NCBI GenBank assembly: GCA_025964635.1
Contig: JAOPYP010000347.1
Location: 1-14,824 of the forward strand
Direction: 5' to 3'
Source of the DNA: Actinomycetes bacterium
GTDB taxonomy: Bacteria > Actinomycetota > Actinomycetes > Streptosporangiales > Streptosporangiaceae
DNA length: 14,824 bases
Position 1 is the first letter of the stretch; each line of letters opens with the position of its first letter. The position numbers were made by a program, and so were the translations under genes. The notes beneath the pieces were generated by a model. It was not told the DNA's origin and made no database searches. It saw only the letters and a program-made list of their open reading frames with translations. Shown here one piece after another: positions 14,534 to 14,824 of this stretch.

Positions 14534-14824
14534 TCAGATCCCCTCGTAGGTGTCTGGGTTGGGTCCGGAGCGGCCGCTTCTTCTTTGTCGAGTTCGTCGA
14601 TTGATGCGATTTCCTCAGCGGACAGTTCGAAGTCGAACCGGTGAGGGGCTTGCCGTTGTGTCCGAGGGGACTGTGGGCCTCTACCGCGATCCCATTACGC
14701 CTTGTCGCCGCGCGCGCGGCGTCGTTGGCGAAGTACGGGTGCAGCTCGAACTGGTTGACAGCCGGCACGATCCCGGTCTCGGCGATGATGCGGTCCAGAT
14801 GGGCCGGCTGGAAGGCCGTTGACC
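14534..14824 (-). pseudogene. Aldo/keto reductase remnant with internal deletion and frameshifts (5' end outside window)
   Basis: Three pieces of one aldo/keto reductase lie in order on the minus strand, each in a different frame. From the window edge to about 14640 the sequence reads FQPAHLDRIIAETGIVPAVNQ and on through ELHPYF to SPLGHNGKPLT, the substrate/cofactor region with the typical VNQ.E.HP motif. From about 14640 to 14580 a second frame reads FDFELSAEEIASIDELDKEE, which in intact enzymes lies near the C-terminus. From 14575 a third frame reads GRSGPNPDTYEGI and ends at a stop (14536-14534), the normal enzyme end. Compared with 2,5-diketogluconate reductase-type proteins, about 45 residues (the TPAQ..LRW and IPKS NADPH-binding part) are missing at the junction. 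With the cofactor site lost, this is a decayed gene. It converges on the GMC operon. Confidence 0.8.

Noticed and set aside
14331..14768. A single continuous minus-strand protein of 145 residues.
   Set aside because: Only its first third matches aldo/keto reductases; the rest is out-of-frame reading after the deletion and extends antisense to the GMC gene end. It is better described as a pseudogene.

Overview
This is a gene-dense, high-GC stretch of what looks like an actinomycete (Actinomycetota) chromosome. The indications are strong G/C at third codon positions, frequent ATGA and GTGA start/stop overlaps, a lipoprotein-type solute-binding protein, and an ABC sugar importer with a MalK-type ATPase. 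The genus cannot be fixed from the sequence alone. No rRNA, tRNA, CRISPR array, transposase or phage gene is visible.

Block 1 (1-10209, plus strand) is a carbohydrate uptake and catabolism cluster. In order it holds the 3' end of an FGGY sugar kinase, a D-2-hydroxyacid dehydrogenase, a family 4 (NAD/metal-dependent) glycosidase, two sugar ABC permeases, the ABC ATPase, the lipoprotein binding protein, a SorC-family sugar-sensing regulator, an AllA/ureidoglycolate-lyase-fold protein, a small single-domain cupin and a glyoxylate-reductase-like dehydrogenase. Several genes are translationally coupled. Hairpins lie in three of the wider gaps: before the binding protein, before the regulator and before the cupin.

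Block 2 is a single minus-strand RraA/HMG-aldolase-type gene (10217-10858). It converges on block 1 with only 7 bp between stop codons and is divergent from block 3. The divergent gap of about 180 bp is visibly AT-richer than its surroundings and contains an ATACGC-N12-GCGTAT inverted repeat, a good operator candidate.

Block 3 (11040-14380, plus strand) holds a RidA-type deaminase, a ThuA-like protein, a gluconate-2-dehydrogenase subunit-3-like protein and a GMC flavoprotein with a four-cysteine cluster. It ends in a plausible intrinsic terminator with a T6 tract. The window then closes on a minus-strand aldo/keto reductase that is a pseudogene: its remnants lie in three reading frames and about 45 codons are missing.

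My inference is that the importer brings in a glycoside or modified sugar. It would be processed by oxidation chemistry (the GH4 enzyme works through a transient 3-keto intermediate; the GMC/subunit-3 pair is a sugar dehydrogenase; ThuA homologues accompany 3-keto-sugar pathways), followed by kinase, dehydrogenase and aldolase steps on the resulting sugar acids. The substrate is unknown. The combination of GH4, GMC/subunit 3, ThuA, AllA-like, cupin and RraA genes does not match a pathway I can name, and is the main point of interest here.
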